A DNA stretch of 18,557 nucleotides, from assembly GCA_021807965.1 (NCBI GenBank), contig JAKBCI010000004.1, positions 1 through 18,557 on the forward strand, written 5' to 3'. Position numbers and translations under genes: made by a program. This DNA comes from Actinomycetes bacterium (GTDB lineage Bacteria > Actinomycetota > Acidimicrobiia > Acidimicrobiales > RAAP-2). This document shows positions 7,711 to 15,042 of the stretch, one piece after another (position 1 is the first letter of the stretch; every line of letters starts with the position of its first letter). The notes beneath the pieces were generated by a model, which saw nothing but the letters and a program-made list of their open reading frames with translations, searched no databases and was not told where the DNA came from.

Positions 7711-7715
7711 GGCGT
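7702..7715. repeat. 14-bp perfect palindrome spanning the accE and ecm stop codons
   Basis: ACGCCCTAGGGCGT is a perfect palindrome whose central CTAG supplies the TAG stop to both strands: accE on + and ecm on -. As RNA it would give at best a 5-bp stem with a 4-nt loop and no U-tract, so it is a weak terminator at most. It could have a limited role where the two transcripts meet. Confidence 0.6.
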
Positions 7716-9674
7716 CGCGGCCTCGACGAGGTCGAGCAAGTCACTCATGATGGCCTCGAGAGCGAAGTCCTTGGGGGTGTAGACCGCGGCGACTCCCGCG
7801 GCGCGCAGTCGAGCGGCGTCGGCCTCGGGGACGATGCCACCGACGACCACCGGCGCGGTGATCCCGGCCCGGGCGAGACCGTCGAGCAGGCGGGGCACGA
7901 GCGCGAGGTGGGATCCCGAGAGCAGCGAGATGCCCACGACGTCGACGTCCTCGTCGCGCGCGACGGCGACGATCTCCTCGGGACTGAGGCGAATCCCTTG
8001 GTAGACAACCTCAAAACCGGCGTCGCGCGCGGCGACGGCGATCTGCTCGGCGCCATTGGAGTGGCCGTCGAGACCGGGCTTGGCGACGAGGAGTCTCGGT
8101 GGCGCGCCTCGTCGCTCGGTGAGCGCTCGTGATCGCGCCACGAGGTCGGCGAAGCCTCGCGAGCGTCGGGCGACGCCGGCGCGAACGCCGGTGGGCGCGC
8201 GGTACTCGCCGTAGACGGCGCGCAGACAGTTGGCCCATTCGCCGGTGGTGCCCCCGGCGCGAGCGAGGGCGAGCGACGGCACCATGATGTTGTCCGCGGG
8301 ATCGCCGCTCGCGGCGACGCGGGCCAGCTCGGCGAGCGCGTCCTCGACGGCTCGGGGATCACGCGAGGCGCGCCACGCGACGACGTCGTTGACCAGCTGG
8401 CGCTCGACGTCGGGGTCGACGGTGAGAATCGCCGTGTCGAGGTCGGCGGTGAGCGGCGAGGGCGCGGTCTCGGTGAAGCGATTGACGCCGACTACTACCT
8501 GCGCGCCGGACTCGATGCGGGCCATTCGCTCGGCCTGGCTGGCGACGAGGCGAGCCTTCAGCTCGTCGACGGCGGCGAACGCTCCGCCCAGCGCCAAGAC
8601 GTCGTCGAGCTCGGTCTGGGCGGCGGTAGCGAGCTCGCGCACCTTGGCGTCCATGACGACCGATCCCGCGAAGAGGTCGGGATACTCGAGCAGATCGCTC
8701 TCGTAGGCCAGCACCTGCTGAAGCCGCAGGCTCCACTGCTGGTCCCACGGGCGAGGAAGGCCGAGGGCCTCGTTCCACGCCGGCAGCTGCACGGCGCGGG
8801 CGCGCGCGTCCGCCGAGAGGGTCACCGCCAGCATCTCGAGCACGATGCGCGCGACGTTGTTCTCGGGCTGCTGCTCGGTGAGGCCGAGCGAGTTGACCTG
8901 AACGCCGTAGCGGAATCGCCGTTGCGCTGGATCCTGCACGTCGTAGCGGGTGCGACAGATCTCGTCCCACAGCGCCGTGAAGGCTCGCAGCTTGGCGATC
9001 TCCTCGACGAATCGCACCCCGGCGTTCACGAAGAACGACACGCGGCCGACGACGCTCGCCATGGCCGACGGCGGGACCTTGCCCGACGCGGCCACGGCGT
9101 CGAGCACGTCGATGGCGGTCGCGAGCGCAAAGGCGATCTCCTGGACCGGTGTCGCGCCGGCTTCTTGCAGGTGGTAGCTGCACACGTTGATCGGGTTCCA
9201 CCGGGGGGCGTGTGACTCGGCGAAGGCGATCATGTCCACGATGAGCCGCCTGGAGGGCTCGGGGGCGAAGATGTAGGTCCCGCGGCTCAGGTACTCCTTC
9301 ACGATGTCGTTCTGCGTCGTGCCCGCGAGGAGCGCGGGATCGACGCCCTGCTCCTCGGCGAGCACGAGGTACAGCGCCCAGAGCCACGCCGCGGTCGCGT
9401 TGATGGTCATCGAGGTGTTCATGTCGGCGAGGGGCAGACCGGCGAAGAGCTCGCGCACGTGGCCGAGGTGGGCGACGGGCACGCCCACCTTGCCGACCTC
9501 GCCCGCCGCGTGCGGGTCATCGGGGTCGTAGCCCGTTTGGGTCGGCAGGTCGAAGGCGATCGAGAGGCCCGTCTGGCCCTTGGCCAGGTTGGCGCGAAAC
9601 AGCTCATTCGACGCGCGCGCCGTCGAATGGCCCGAGTAGGTCCGCATCACCCAGGGCTTGGTCCGCTCGGTCAT
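7707..9674 (-). CDS. ecm: Ethylmalonyl-CoA mutase (adenosylcobalamin-dependent, fused B12 domain)
   Basis: This 655-aa protein joins the acyl-CoA mutase barrel (about 1-500) to a C-terminal cobalamin-binding domain with DGHSNG (536-541) and VVGG later in the fold. It rearranges (2R)-ethylmalonyl-CoA to (2S)-methylsuccinyl-CoA. Evidence for Ecm rather than methylmalonyl-CoA mutase is its shorter length (mutases of that type are about 700-750 aa), the NPINVCSYHLQEAGATP segment (160-176) and NSLGLTEQQPENN (261-273). Methylmalonyl-CoA mutases have GYHMQEAGA in the first of these places. The N-terminal RTYSGHSTARASN and GLSIAFDLPTQTGYD also match Ecm/MeaA proteins. It overlaps hbd upstream by 4 nt (ATGA), so the two form an operon converging on ccr-epi-carboxylase. 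Isobutyryl-CoA mutase is less likely given the fused B12 domain and its neighbours. Confidence 0.94.
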   Translation of the reverse strand: MTERTKPWVMRTYSGHSTARASNELFRANLAKGQTGLSIAFDLPTQTGYDPDDPHAAGEVGKVGVPVAHLGHVRELFAGLPLADMNTSMTINATAAWLWALYLVLAEEQGVDPALLAGTTQNDIVKEYLSRGTYIFAPEPSRRLIVDMIAFAESHAPRWNPINVCSYHLQEAGATPVQEIAFALATAIDVLDAVAASGKVPPSAMASVVGRVSFFVNAGVRFVEEIAKLRAFTALWDEICRTRYDVQDPAQRRFRYGVQVNSLGLTEQQPENNVARIVLEMLAVTLSADARARAVQLPAWNEALGLPRPWDQQWSLRLQQVLAYESDLLEYPDLFAGSVVMDAKVRELATAAQTELDDVLALGGAFAAVDELKARLVASQAERMARIESGAQVVVGVNRFTETAPSPLTADLDTAILTVDPDVERQLVNDVVAWRASRDPRAVEDALAELARVAASGDPADNIMVPSLALARAGGTTGEWANCLRAVYGEYRAPTGVRAGVARRSRGFADLVARSRALTERRGAPPRLLVAKPGLDGHSNGAEQIAVAARDAGFEVVYQGIRLSPEEIVAVARDEDVDVVGISLLSGSHLALVPRLLDGLARAGITAPVVVGGIVPEADAARLRAAGVAAVYTPKDFALEAIMSDLLDLVEAATP

Positions 9675-10528
9675 CGGCGGGGATACTCGTAGAAGCCGCG
9701 TCCGGTCTTGCGGCCCAGTCGACCGGCGGTGACCATGCGGCGCAGCGTCGGCACCGGGGCGACGGCGGGATCGGCGAACTCGGCGTAGAGCGCCTCGAGG
9801 ATCGAGACCGACGTGTCGAGACCGACGAGGTCGAGCAGCGCGAAGGGCCCCATCGGAAAGCCGCAGCCCCCCGTCATCGCGAGATCGATCCCCTCCATCG
9901 TCGCGACGCCCTGCTCCAAGAGACGCACGGCGTGATTGAGATACGGAAAGAGCAGCGCGTTGACGACGAATCCAGCCTGGTCCTTCACGACGACGGGGCT
10001 CTTGCCGCAGGCGGTGACGAACGCGAGCACCGTGTCGATGGTCTCGTCACTCGCCGAGATCGGGCGCACGACCTCGACGAGCGACATCAGTGGTGCCGGA
10101 TTGAAGAAGTGAACGCCGCAGACTAGTTCGGGCCGACCCGTTTCCATGGCCAGGTCGACGACCGACAGCGTCGAGGTGTTCGTGGCGAGGATGGCGTCGG
10201 GGCGCACGACGTGATCGAGCTCGTTGAACAAGACCCGTTTGACGTCCATGTCCTCGACGACGGACTCGATCACCAGTTGGCACTCGGCGAGGGCGGCGAG
10301 ATCGGTAGTGACGCTCACCCGAGCGGCGAGCGCTGCGGCCTCGTTGGCGTCGCGCTGGCCCCGTTCGACCTGCTTGGCGAGGGAACGATCGAGACCGGCG
10401 AGCAGTGCGTCGGCGGCGCGCTGGCTGCGGCTGCGTACGACGACGCTCGCGCCCGTGGCGGCGACGACCTCGGCGATGCCGCTGCCCATAATTCCCGAGC
10501 CCAAGACGCCGACGGTGCGCAAGTTCAT
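9671..10528 (-). CDS. hbd: 3-hydroxybutyryl-CoA (3-hydroxyacyl-CoA) dehydrogenase
   Basis: This 285-aa protein has the stand-alone 3-hydroxyacyl-CoA dehydrogenase layout: a Rossmann motif GSGIMGSGIAE (10-20), ATNTSTLS (115-122), VHFFNPAPLM (139-148) and a C-terminal domain with GFVVNALLFPYLN (186-198) and GFPMGPFALLD. The catalytic pair is likely H140 and E152, with N190 supporting. It interconverts acetoacetyl-CoA and (S)-3-hydroxybutyryl-CoA, which in this cluster feeds crotonyl-CoA to Ccr. After the second beta strand the sequence is VVVRSRSQ (29-36), where NAD-dependent enzymes usually have an acidic residue; Arg/Ser there suggests NADPH use, as an inference. A TACTAT box stands 6 nt before the ATG. 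The last bases overlap ecm. Confidence 0.93.
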   Translation of the reverse strand: MNLRTVGVLGSGIMGSGIAEVVAATGASVVVRSRSQRAADALLAGLDRSLAKQVERGQRDANEAAALAARVSVTTDLAALAECQLVIESVVEDMDVKRVLFNELDHVVRPDAILATNTSTLSVVDLAMETGRPELVCGVHFFNPAPLMSLVEVVRPISASDETIDTVLAFVTACGKSPVVVKDQAGFVVNALLFPYLNHAVRLLEQGVATMEGIDLAMTGGCGFPMGPFALLDLVGLDTSVSILEALYAEFADPAVAPVPTLRRMVTAGRLGRKTGRGFYEYPRR

Positions 10529-10534
10529 TGCTGG

Positions 10535-10540
10535 ATAGTA
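10535..10540 (-). promoter_or_regulatory. Candidate -10 box of the hbd-ecm operon (leaderless)
   Basis: On the minus strand TACTAT ends 6 nt before the hbd ATG at 10528, matching the leaderless spacing seen at ccr, lysC, asd and the rrf2-like gene. No Shine-Dalgarno is present. Confidence 0.55.
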
Positions 10541-10572
10541 CTGCCCGACCTTCGCGTGGAAGACTGGCGAAC

Positions 10573-11181
10573 GTGTCCACCGTCGTCGCCGGCTCGCTCG
10601 CCGCGTACGCGAACTGCGCGTTGAGGCCCCAGACCGGGGCCGACGTGGTGGTGGTGACCACGGCGTCGGCCTTCCGAGGAGCGGCGCAGGCGGCCCTCGA
10701 GGTGGCCAGCGCCCTCGAGGAGAGCGGAGCGACCTTCGAGGCCCTCATGGCCCTCGACCGGGCGTCGAGCGATGACGTGTACTTCGCGGCGCGCATTGCG
10801 CGGGCCGATCTGGTCGTCGTGACCGACGGGTCGCCCCTGCACGCCAAGTCCGTCTGGCGAGCCAGCGCGGTGGGTGACGCTCTCGGCGCGGCGACGCTGG
10901 TCGCCATCGGCTCCATTGCCACGGTGCTCGGCGACGTGATGATCGATCCGCGCGGCGGCGCTCCCACGGTAGGCCTCGGCTATCGCCACGGGGTGGTGTT
11001 AACCACGCCAGCTCCCGCCGAACAGGTTGCGCGCACGCGGGCGCTGCTGAACGGCGACGACCCGCTCGTCATCGTCGGGCCGCGCGGGGTGCTCGTTGAG
11101 GAGAGCGGCCGCTGGCGGGTGATCGAGGGCCGCGACGACGTCGTTGCTACCCGCGCGACGGGTCCCGTGTCGCTCGAGTAG
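10573..11181 (+). CDS. Peptidase S51 / cyanophycinase-like (type 1 glutamine amidotransferase fold) protein, altered nucleophile motif
   Basis: Counting from the GTG at 10573, this 202-aa protein resembles the S51/class I glutamine-amidotransferase-like group: VVVVTTASAF (25-34), a central ADLVVVTDGSPLH (78-90), and MIDPRGGAPTVGLGY (123-137), which is characteristic of actinobacterial members. The nucleophile elbow normally reads like GxSxGA; here the matching stretch is AIGSIAT (111-117), so S114 remains but the flanking glycines are changed. It may be inactive as a peptidase or use another chemistry; its substrate is unknown. The frame is open from a TTG at 10528, but that start would overlap the divergent hbd start. 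The GTG at 10573 is preceded by AAGACT at 7 nt and gives a cleaner beginning. Confidence 0.7.
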   Translation: MSTVVAGSLAAYANCALRPQTGADVVVVTTASAFRGAAQAALEVASALEESGATFEALMALDRASSDDVYFAARIARADLVVVTDGSPLHAKSVWRASAVGDALGAATLVAIGSIATVLGDVMIDPRGGAPTVGLGYRHGVVLTTPAPAEQVARTRALLNGDDPLVIVGPRGVLVEESGRWRVIEGRDDVVATRATGPVSLE

Positions 11182-11198
11182 TCGGCGTAGCGAATCGG

Positions 11199-11762
11199 TT
11201 AGGACTCGGTGATCGTCACCGAGTCGATGACCACGCGCTCGCGAGGCTTGCCCGACGGCGTGCCGACGTCGTTGATCGTCGCGACGACGTCGAGCCCCTT
11301 GACGACCTTGCCAAGGAGCGAGTACAGGGGTGGCAGCCGCACGCCGTCGGGACCCGAGATGACGAAGAACTGGCTGCCGTTGGTATTTGGTCCGGCGTTG
11401 GCCATGGCCAGCGAACCCACTTCGTAGCGACCGGGCTTGGGCAGCTCATCGTCGAATCGGTAGCCGGGCCCGCCGGTGCCCGTGCCGGTGGGGTCGCCGC
11501 CCTGCAGGACGAATCCCGGAATGATTCGGTGAAAGACGACGCCGTCGAAGTAGTGGAAGCGGGCGAGGTACACGAAGCTGTTGACCGTCGCGGGGGCGGC
11601 GAGCGGGTCGAGGACGATCTCGAGGGTCCCCTTCGAGGTCACCATGGTGGCGCGGTAGGACTTCGCCGGGTCGATGATCATCGGCGGGGCCGCGTCGAAG
11701 TGTTGGCGCGGCTCGCTCGAACCGTCGACGTTGGGGATGGGCTGGGTCACGTCAGGCCTCAC
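11199..11762 (-). CDS. Cytoplasmic cyclophilin-type peptidyl-prolyl cis-trans isomerase
   Basis: This 187-aa protein is a single cyclophilin domain from about residue 35 onward. It has the catalytic block VVFHRIIPGFVLQGGDPTG, the GGPGY turn, SLAMANAGPNTNGSQFFV, and a last strand ending in VTITES. There is no signal peptide or membrane segment, so it should act in the cytoplasm on prolyl peptide bonds during folding. The GTG start at 11762 overlaps the upstream membrane-anchored cyclophilin by 11 nt; a GTG at 11750 is an alternative. The two share a pre-domain APPMxI...KxYxA pattern, pointing to tandem duplication. Its stop faces the S51-like gene 17 bp away. Confidence 0.93.
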   Translation of the reverse strand: MRPDVTQPIPNVDGSSEPRQHFDAAPPMIIDPAKSYRATMVTSKGTLEIVLDPLAAPATVNSFVYLARFHYFDGVVFHRIIPGFVLQGGDPTGTGTGGPGYRFDDELPKPGRYEVGSLAMANAGPNTNGSQFFVISGPDGVRLPPLYSLLGKVVKGLDVVATINDVGTPSGKPRERVVIDSVTITES

Positions 11763-12573
11763 TTATGGTTACCGAGAGCATGCGCTGGACGACCGAGGGC
11801 GTCCCGCTGGCCGTGCCGTCGTTGTTGATGGTGTGCACGACACCTTGGCCACTCACGACTTGGCCGAACAGCGAGTAGGAGTTAGGCAGCGCTTCACCCG
11901 AGGGACCCGTCACGATGAAGAACTGGCTCCCGCCGGTGTGGGGCTTGCCGGTGTTCGCCATCGCCACCGAGTAGAGCGGATAGGTCGGACTGCCACTCTT
12001 GGGCAGCTCGTCGGGGATGGTGTAGCCGGGCCCGCCCGCGCCCGTGCCGGTGGGGTCGCCGCCCTGCACGACGAATCCGGGTATCACGCGGTGGAAGATC
12101 ACGCAGTTGTAGTACTTGTGTTCGGCGAGGAACACGAAGTTGTTCACCGTGATCGGCGCCGTCGTCGCGTCGAGCTTGACGACGAAGTTGCCGGCGGTCG
12201 TGACGAAGTGGGCGTAGTACGTCTTGGCGGTGCTGATCGTCATCGGCGGTGCCGAGGTCCAGGTCAGCGTATTCACCCGCGTCGTGGTCGACGCGGGACA
12301 GCCCGCCTTGACGGCCAGCGCGTTCGCCGCCGCCTGGGCCTTCGAGACGTTCGCGGCGGTCGTCGTCGTCGTCGACGAGGTCGTGGTCGACGCCGCGCTC
12401 TTCGAAGGAGAGGAACTCGAGAAGAGGAATGCGGCTGACACGACGACCACCACGGCGACCACGGCGACAATCGACGCGCGCTGGATCGTCTTGCGCCGCT
12501 TGGCGGCGCGCTGCTGGGCCTCTATCTTTTGGCGACGGGCCGCCTTCTGTCGCTCTCGCTTCTCAGTTGCCAT
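11752..12573 (-). CDS. Membrane-anchored cyclophilin-type peptidyl-prolyl isomerase
   Basis: This 273-aa protein starts at the ATG 12573 ([10 protein letters not shown]). A strongly basic, Gln-rich cytoplasmic tail (1-32) is followed by one membrane helix over about 33-51, then a low-complexity Ser/Thr/Ala linker (about 52-75), then a cyclophilin domain with [29 protein letters not shown] and GGSQFFIV. The domain should face outside the membrane and assist folding of exported proteins. Two cysteines, one before the domain (GCPAS) and one in it (YYNCVIF), could pair in the oxidising exterior. The frame extends to 12633, but that would run into the lysC start, and the shorter start has a TATTGT box 7 nt upstream. 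Confidence 0.93.
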   Translation of the reverse strand: MATEKRERQKAARRQKIEAQQRAAKRRKTIQRASIVAVVAVVVVVSAAFLFSSSSPSKSAASTTTSSTTTTTAANVSKAQAAANALAVKAGCPASTTTRVNTLTWTSAPPMTISTAKTYYAHFVTTAGNFVVKLDATTAPITVNNFVFLAEHKYYNCVIFHRVIPGFVVQGGDPTGTGAGGPGYTIPDELPKSGSPTYPLYSVAMANTGKPHTGGSQFFIVTGPSGEALPNSYSLFGQVVSGQGVVHTINNDGTASGTPSVVQRMLSVTISEA

Positions 12574-12580
12574 GGGTGCG

Positions 12581-12586
12581 ACAATA
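12581..12586 (-). promoter_or_regulatory. Candidate -10 box of the cyclophilin pair
   Basis: On the minus strand TATTGT ends 7 nt before the ATG at 12573 and no Shine-Dalgarno is present. It lies in the 58-bp divergent promoter region shared with lysC. Confidence 0.45.
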
Positions 12587-12619
12587 GTTGGCCCGAGAAA
12601 GGTCCCCGGCGTCGTCCGA

Positions 12620-12625
12620 TAACTT
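12620..12625 (+). promoter_or_regulatory. Candidate -10 box of lysC (leaderless)
   Basis: TAACTT ends exactly 6 nt before the lysC ATG at 12632, with no Shine-Dalgarno between. It is divergent from the cyclophilin -10 box 34 bp away. Confidence 0.5.
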
Positions 12626-12631
12626 TGGTTC

Positions 12632-13849
12632 ATGTCGCTGGTGGTGCAGAAGTACGGCGGGACGTCCGTCGGGGACGCCGAACGGATCCGTGCCGTGGCC
12701 GATCACGTGGCTCGTTCGCGGGCGGGCGGCGATGACGTGGTCGTGGTCGTCTCGGCGATGGGCAAGTTCACCGATGATCTCATCCGGTTGGCCGACGACG
12801 TATCCCCGACCCGTCCACCGCGCGAGCTCGACATGCTGCTCACCGCGGGCGAGCGAATCTCGATGGCGCTGGTGTCGATGGCGCTGGCCGCTCGAAACGT
12901 GGGCTCGGCCTCCTTTACGGGCTCGCAGGCGGGCATCATCACGGACACCGACCACACGCGCGCCAAGATCCTCGAAATGCGGCCCGACCGGATCCGCGAG
13001 GCGCTCGACGACGGCCTGGTGCCGGTGGTGGCCGGCTTTCAGGGCGTGTCGACCGAGCGCGATATCACGACGCTCGGACGCGGCGGCTCCGACGTGACCG
13101 CCGTCGCCTTGGCCGCGGCGCTGCACGCCGACGTCTGTGAGATCTACACCGACGTGACCGGGGTGTTTTCAGCCGACCCCCGAGTCGTGCCCAAGGCGCG
13201 ACGACTGGCGAAAGTCTCGTTCGACGAGATGCTGGAGATCGCGGCGACCGGCGGTCGCGTCTTGATGTTGCGGTCGGTCGAGTTTGCGCGGCGCCACCAC
13301 GTGCCGTTGCACGTGCGTTCGAGTTTCACGTGGGAGCCGGGTACCTGGATAGTGGAGGAGAACGTCACCATGGAAGACGCCGTCGTATCGGCGGTCACCG
13401 ACGACACGTCGGAGGCCAAGATCACCGTCGGCGGCGTGCCCGACCGTCCGGGCATCGCCGCGCACCTCTTTCGAGCGCTGGCCGACCGATCCATCAACGT
13501 GGACATGATCGTTCAGAACACCGGGACGAACGGACTCACCGACATCTCCTTCACCGTCGCCAAGACTGACCTCAACGCCGCGCGCGACGCCTGCACCACG
13601 GTGAAGGACGAGATCGGCGCCGCCGAGGTGTCGACCGACGACGATATTGGTCGGGTGACCATCGTGGGGGCTGGTATGAAGTCGAGCCCCGGGGTTACGG
13701 CGCTGATGTTCGAGACGCTGTCGTCCAACGGCATCAACATCGAGATGATCTCCACGAGTTCGATCCGCATTTCGTGCGTGGTGCGCGCGGACCGCGTCGC
13801 CGACGCCGTGCGCCACCTGCACACCGCGTTCGGGCTGGACGGCGCGTAG
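12632..13849 (+). CDS. lysC: Aspartokinase (alpha subunit)
   Basis: This 405-aa protein phosphorylates L-aspartate with ATP, the first step to lysine, methionine, threonine and diaminopimelate. The kinase domain (about 1-245) starts with [11 protein letters not shown] (4-14) and contains [39 protein letters not shown] substrate loops and an [15 protein letters not shown] segment. Two ACT domains follow (about 260-405), with a GIAAHLF pattern in the first and [23 protein letters not shown] in the second, so feedback control by lysine and/or threonine is expected. The length is close to the Corynebacterium LysC alpha subunit. A well-placed internal start at 13370 suggests a separate beta subunit. 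It has its own leaderless-type promoter and is not adjacent to asd, which lies 3.5 kb downstream. Confidence 0.95.
   Translation: MSLVVQKYGGTSVGDAERIRAVADHVARSRAGGDDVVVVVSAMGKFTDDLIRLADDVSPTRPPRELDMLLTAGERISMALVSMALAARNVGSASFTGSQAGIITDTDHTRAKILEMRPDRIREALDDGLVPVVAGFQGVSTERDITTLGRGGSDVTAVALAAALHADVCEIYTDVTGVFSADPRVVPKARRLAKVSFDEMLEIAATGGRVLMLRSVEFARRHHVPLHVRSSFTWEPGTWIVEENVTMEDAVVSAVTDDTSEAKITVGGVPDRPGIAAHLFRALADRSINVDMIVQNTGTNGLTDISFTVAKTDLNAARDACTTVKDEIGAAEVSTDDDIGRVTIVGAGMKSSPGVTALMFETLSSNGINIEMISTSSIRISCVVRADRVADAVRHLHTAFGLDGA
13354..13360 (+). promoter_or_regulatory. Internal ribosome-binding site for the aspartokinase beta subunit
   Basis: GGAGGAG lies inside lysC, 9 nt before an in-frame ATG at 13370 that opens directly onto the ACT domains. 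This is the arrangement described for the Corynebacterium glutamicum lysC-alpha/lysC-beta genes. Confidence 0.55.
13370..13849 (+). CDS. Aspartokinase beta subunit from an internal start (ACT domains only)
   Basis: An in-frame ATG at codon 247 of lysC begins [18 protein letters not shown], which resembles the start of the known corynebacterial beta subunit, and would give a 159-aa protein made of the two ACT domains. In that system alpha2-beta2 enzymes bind the feedback amino acids at the alpha-beta ACT interfaces. The strong Shine-Dalgarno contrasts with the absence of one at the alpha start, which supports real internal initiation. Confidence 0.55.
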   Translation: MEDAVVSAVTDDTSEAKITVGGVPDRPGIAAHLFRALADRSINVDMIVQNTGTNGLTDISFTVAKTDLNAARDACTTVKDEIGAAEVSTDDDIGRVTIVGAGMKSSPGVTALMFETLSSNGINIEMISTSSIRISCVVRADRVADAVRHLHTAFGLDGA

Positions 13850-13858
13850 CGTCGTCGA

Positions 13859-14224
13859 TCAGCTGACGACGATGGCCCCGGTCATGAAGGGGTGCACGGT
13901 GCAGTCGAAGGGGTACACGCCGGCGCGGCGCGGCGCGCGCAGGACCCGCGTCGCGTCGTAGCGGATTCGACCCGTGTTGAAGATGCCGCCGAGCGCGGTC
14001 AGCGTGTGCTCGACGTGATCGTGGTTCACGACTCGAATAATCGCCCCCGGCGCGACGCGCACGCGCATGGGGTGGAACATGAAGTTGGCGATCGTGATGG
14101 TAACTCGTGCGGGCGCGCTCGCGCCGGCCGGCGACGGTGCCGGACCGAGCGCGAGCGAGCCCGCCATCGACGAGCCCGCGAGCGCAACGCCCGCGAGCGC
14201 GACGCGCCAGGGTCGGGCGCGCAC
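13859..14224 (-). CDS. Exported cupredoxin-like type 1 copper protein
   Basis: This 121-aa protein starts with a basic N-terminus and a hydrophobic Ala/Gly/Leu stretch that looks like a Sec signal or anchor (cleavage perhaps near 35-38, ASAPA). The rest is a cupredoxin fold with the type 1 copper ligands H73 (VEHTLTA), C108, H111 and M114 (FDCTVHPFMTG). It should carry single electrons or bind copper outside the membrane. The GTG start overlaps the stop of the Tat-exported ferritin-like gene by one base, so it is the third gene of that operon. The pairing suggests a shared role in iron or copper handling, or in redox protection at the cell surface. Confidence 0.85.
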   Translation of the reverse strand: MRARPWRVALAGVALAGSSMAGSLALGPAPSPAGASAPARVTITIANFMFHPMRVRVAPGAIIRVVNHDHVEHTLTALGGIFNTGRIRYDATRVLRAPRRAGVYPFDCTVHPFMTGAIVVS

Positions 14225-15042
14225 TACTGCGCCTTCGCGGTCGAGCTGAAAGCCAGCGGTACGCCCGCGGCGTTCTGGGCGCCGGGATACTCGCCGAGCA
14301 CGTAGTACAAGATGGCCACGTGCTGCATTTCGACCGGTTCGATCGAGGCCGCCAGGGCGACCGCCGCTGGACTGACGAGCCGCGAGATCTGGGCTTGGTA
14401 GGTCTCGGCCGCGATCGTTTCGAGCGTCAGGGCCAGTTTGGCCAGACCGACCACGTCATGCACCGAGGCGAAGTCGGACTTCACCACGGGGGCGAGCGTC
14501 GGGTTCACCTCGGTGACCCGTGCGCGGTGGTGGTCGCGCAAGACTGCGTTCCACGCCGCGGCGTGCTCGGTGTGCTGCGAGCGCGCCGTCGTGGCGAAGG
14601 TGACCACCGCCGGCGGCACGGAGCCGAGCTTGCCCGCGGTCGCGGCGCCAATCCCCGCCGTATAGGCGAAGACGGCGAGATTCTCGAGGCTCGCCGCCAC
14701 GGCGGCTACCGCGATGTCGCCCGAAAGGCCGGCCGGGGGGAAGGCGGCCGGCCTTTCCGCGCCTCGGGCGCCGGCGCCACGTCCCCGCGCGGTCGCTCCC
14801 GCGAGTGACGGGACGGCGAGAGCGGCGACGCCGCCGAGGACGCCAACGCCCGCGCCGCGCAAGAAGTTGCGGCGGCTGGTCGAGCGAGGCGTGGCCTCGT
14901 GGAGTGCGTGGACGACGGCGTCGAGACCGTCGCGCATGGCTGGCTGACTGACGTCGTGGTGCAGGTCATCGAGGTCACGGGTCATCGCGGCGAGCTCGCG
15001 CTCGGTGCCGTGCCACGGGTTGTTGGACTGGTGCTGACTCAT
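14224..15042 (-). CDS. Tat-exported ferritin-like protein
   Basis: This 272-aa protein has a long charged N-region, a twin-arginine motif SRRNFLRGAG (56-65) and a hydrophobic stretch, then a linker and a ferritin-like helical domain (about 108-250). Candidate metal ligands are E120 (SLENLAVFAY), H157/H160 (SQHTEHAAAW), E208 and E213 (LETIAAETY), and E238/H241 (EMQHVAIL), as in Pfam ferritin_2-type proteins. A folded metal cargo agrees with Tat export. The ATG at 15042 has an AAGGAG Shine-Dalgarno and overlaps the upstream paralogue by 4 nt. A perfect 12-bp hairpin lies in the linker coding region (14723-14757). Its substrate is unknown. Confidence 0.85.
   Translation of the reverse strand: MSQHQSNNPWHGTERELAAMTRDLDDLHHDVSQPAMRDGLDAVVHALHEATPRSTSRRNFLRGAGVGVLGGVAALAVPSLAGATARGRGAGARGAERPAAFPPAGLSGDIAVAAVAASLENLAVFAYTAGIGAATAGKLGSVPPAVVTFATTARSQHTEHAAAWNAVLRDHHRARVTEVNPTLAPVVKSDFASVHDVVGLAKLALTLETIAAETYQAQISRLVSPAAVALAASIEPVEMQHVAILYYVLGEYPGAQNAAGVPLAFSSTAKAQ
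14723..14757. repeat. Perfect 12-bp inverted repeat inside the ferritin-like gene
   Basis: GAAAGGCCGGCC at 14723-14734 and GGCCGGCCTTTC at 14746-14757 are perfect reverse complements with an 11-nt loop. It sits in the part coding for the linker between the Tat signal and the ferritin domain, where the protein sequence is little constrained. In mRNA it would form a very stable hairpin. Confidence 0.7.

Noticed and set aside
8359..9387. A 342-codon open frame on the minus strand inside ecm
   Set aside because: It has Arg/Ala-rich composition without motifs and lies fully within the well-supported ecm gene in another frame.
12574..12633. A 20-codon N-terminal extension of the membrane cyclophilin
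   Set aside because: It would overlap the lysC start and both -10 boxes. The ATG at 12573 gives the typical basic tail and membrane helix.
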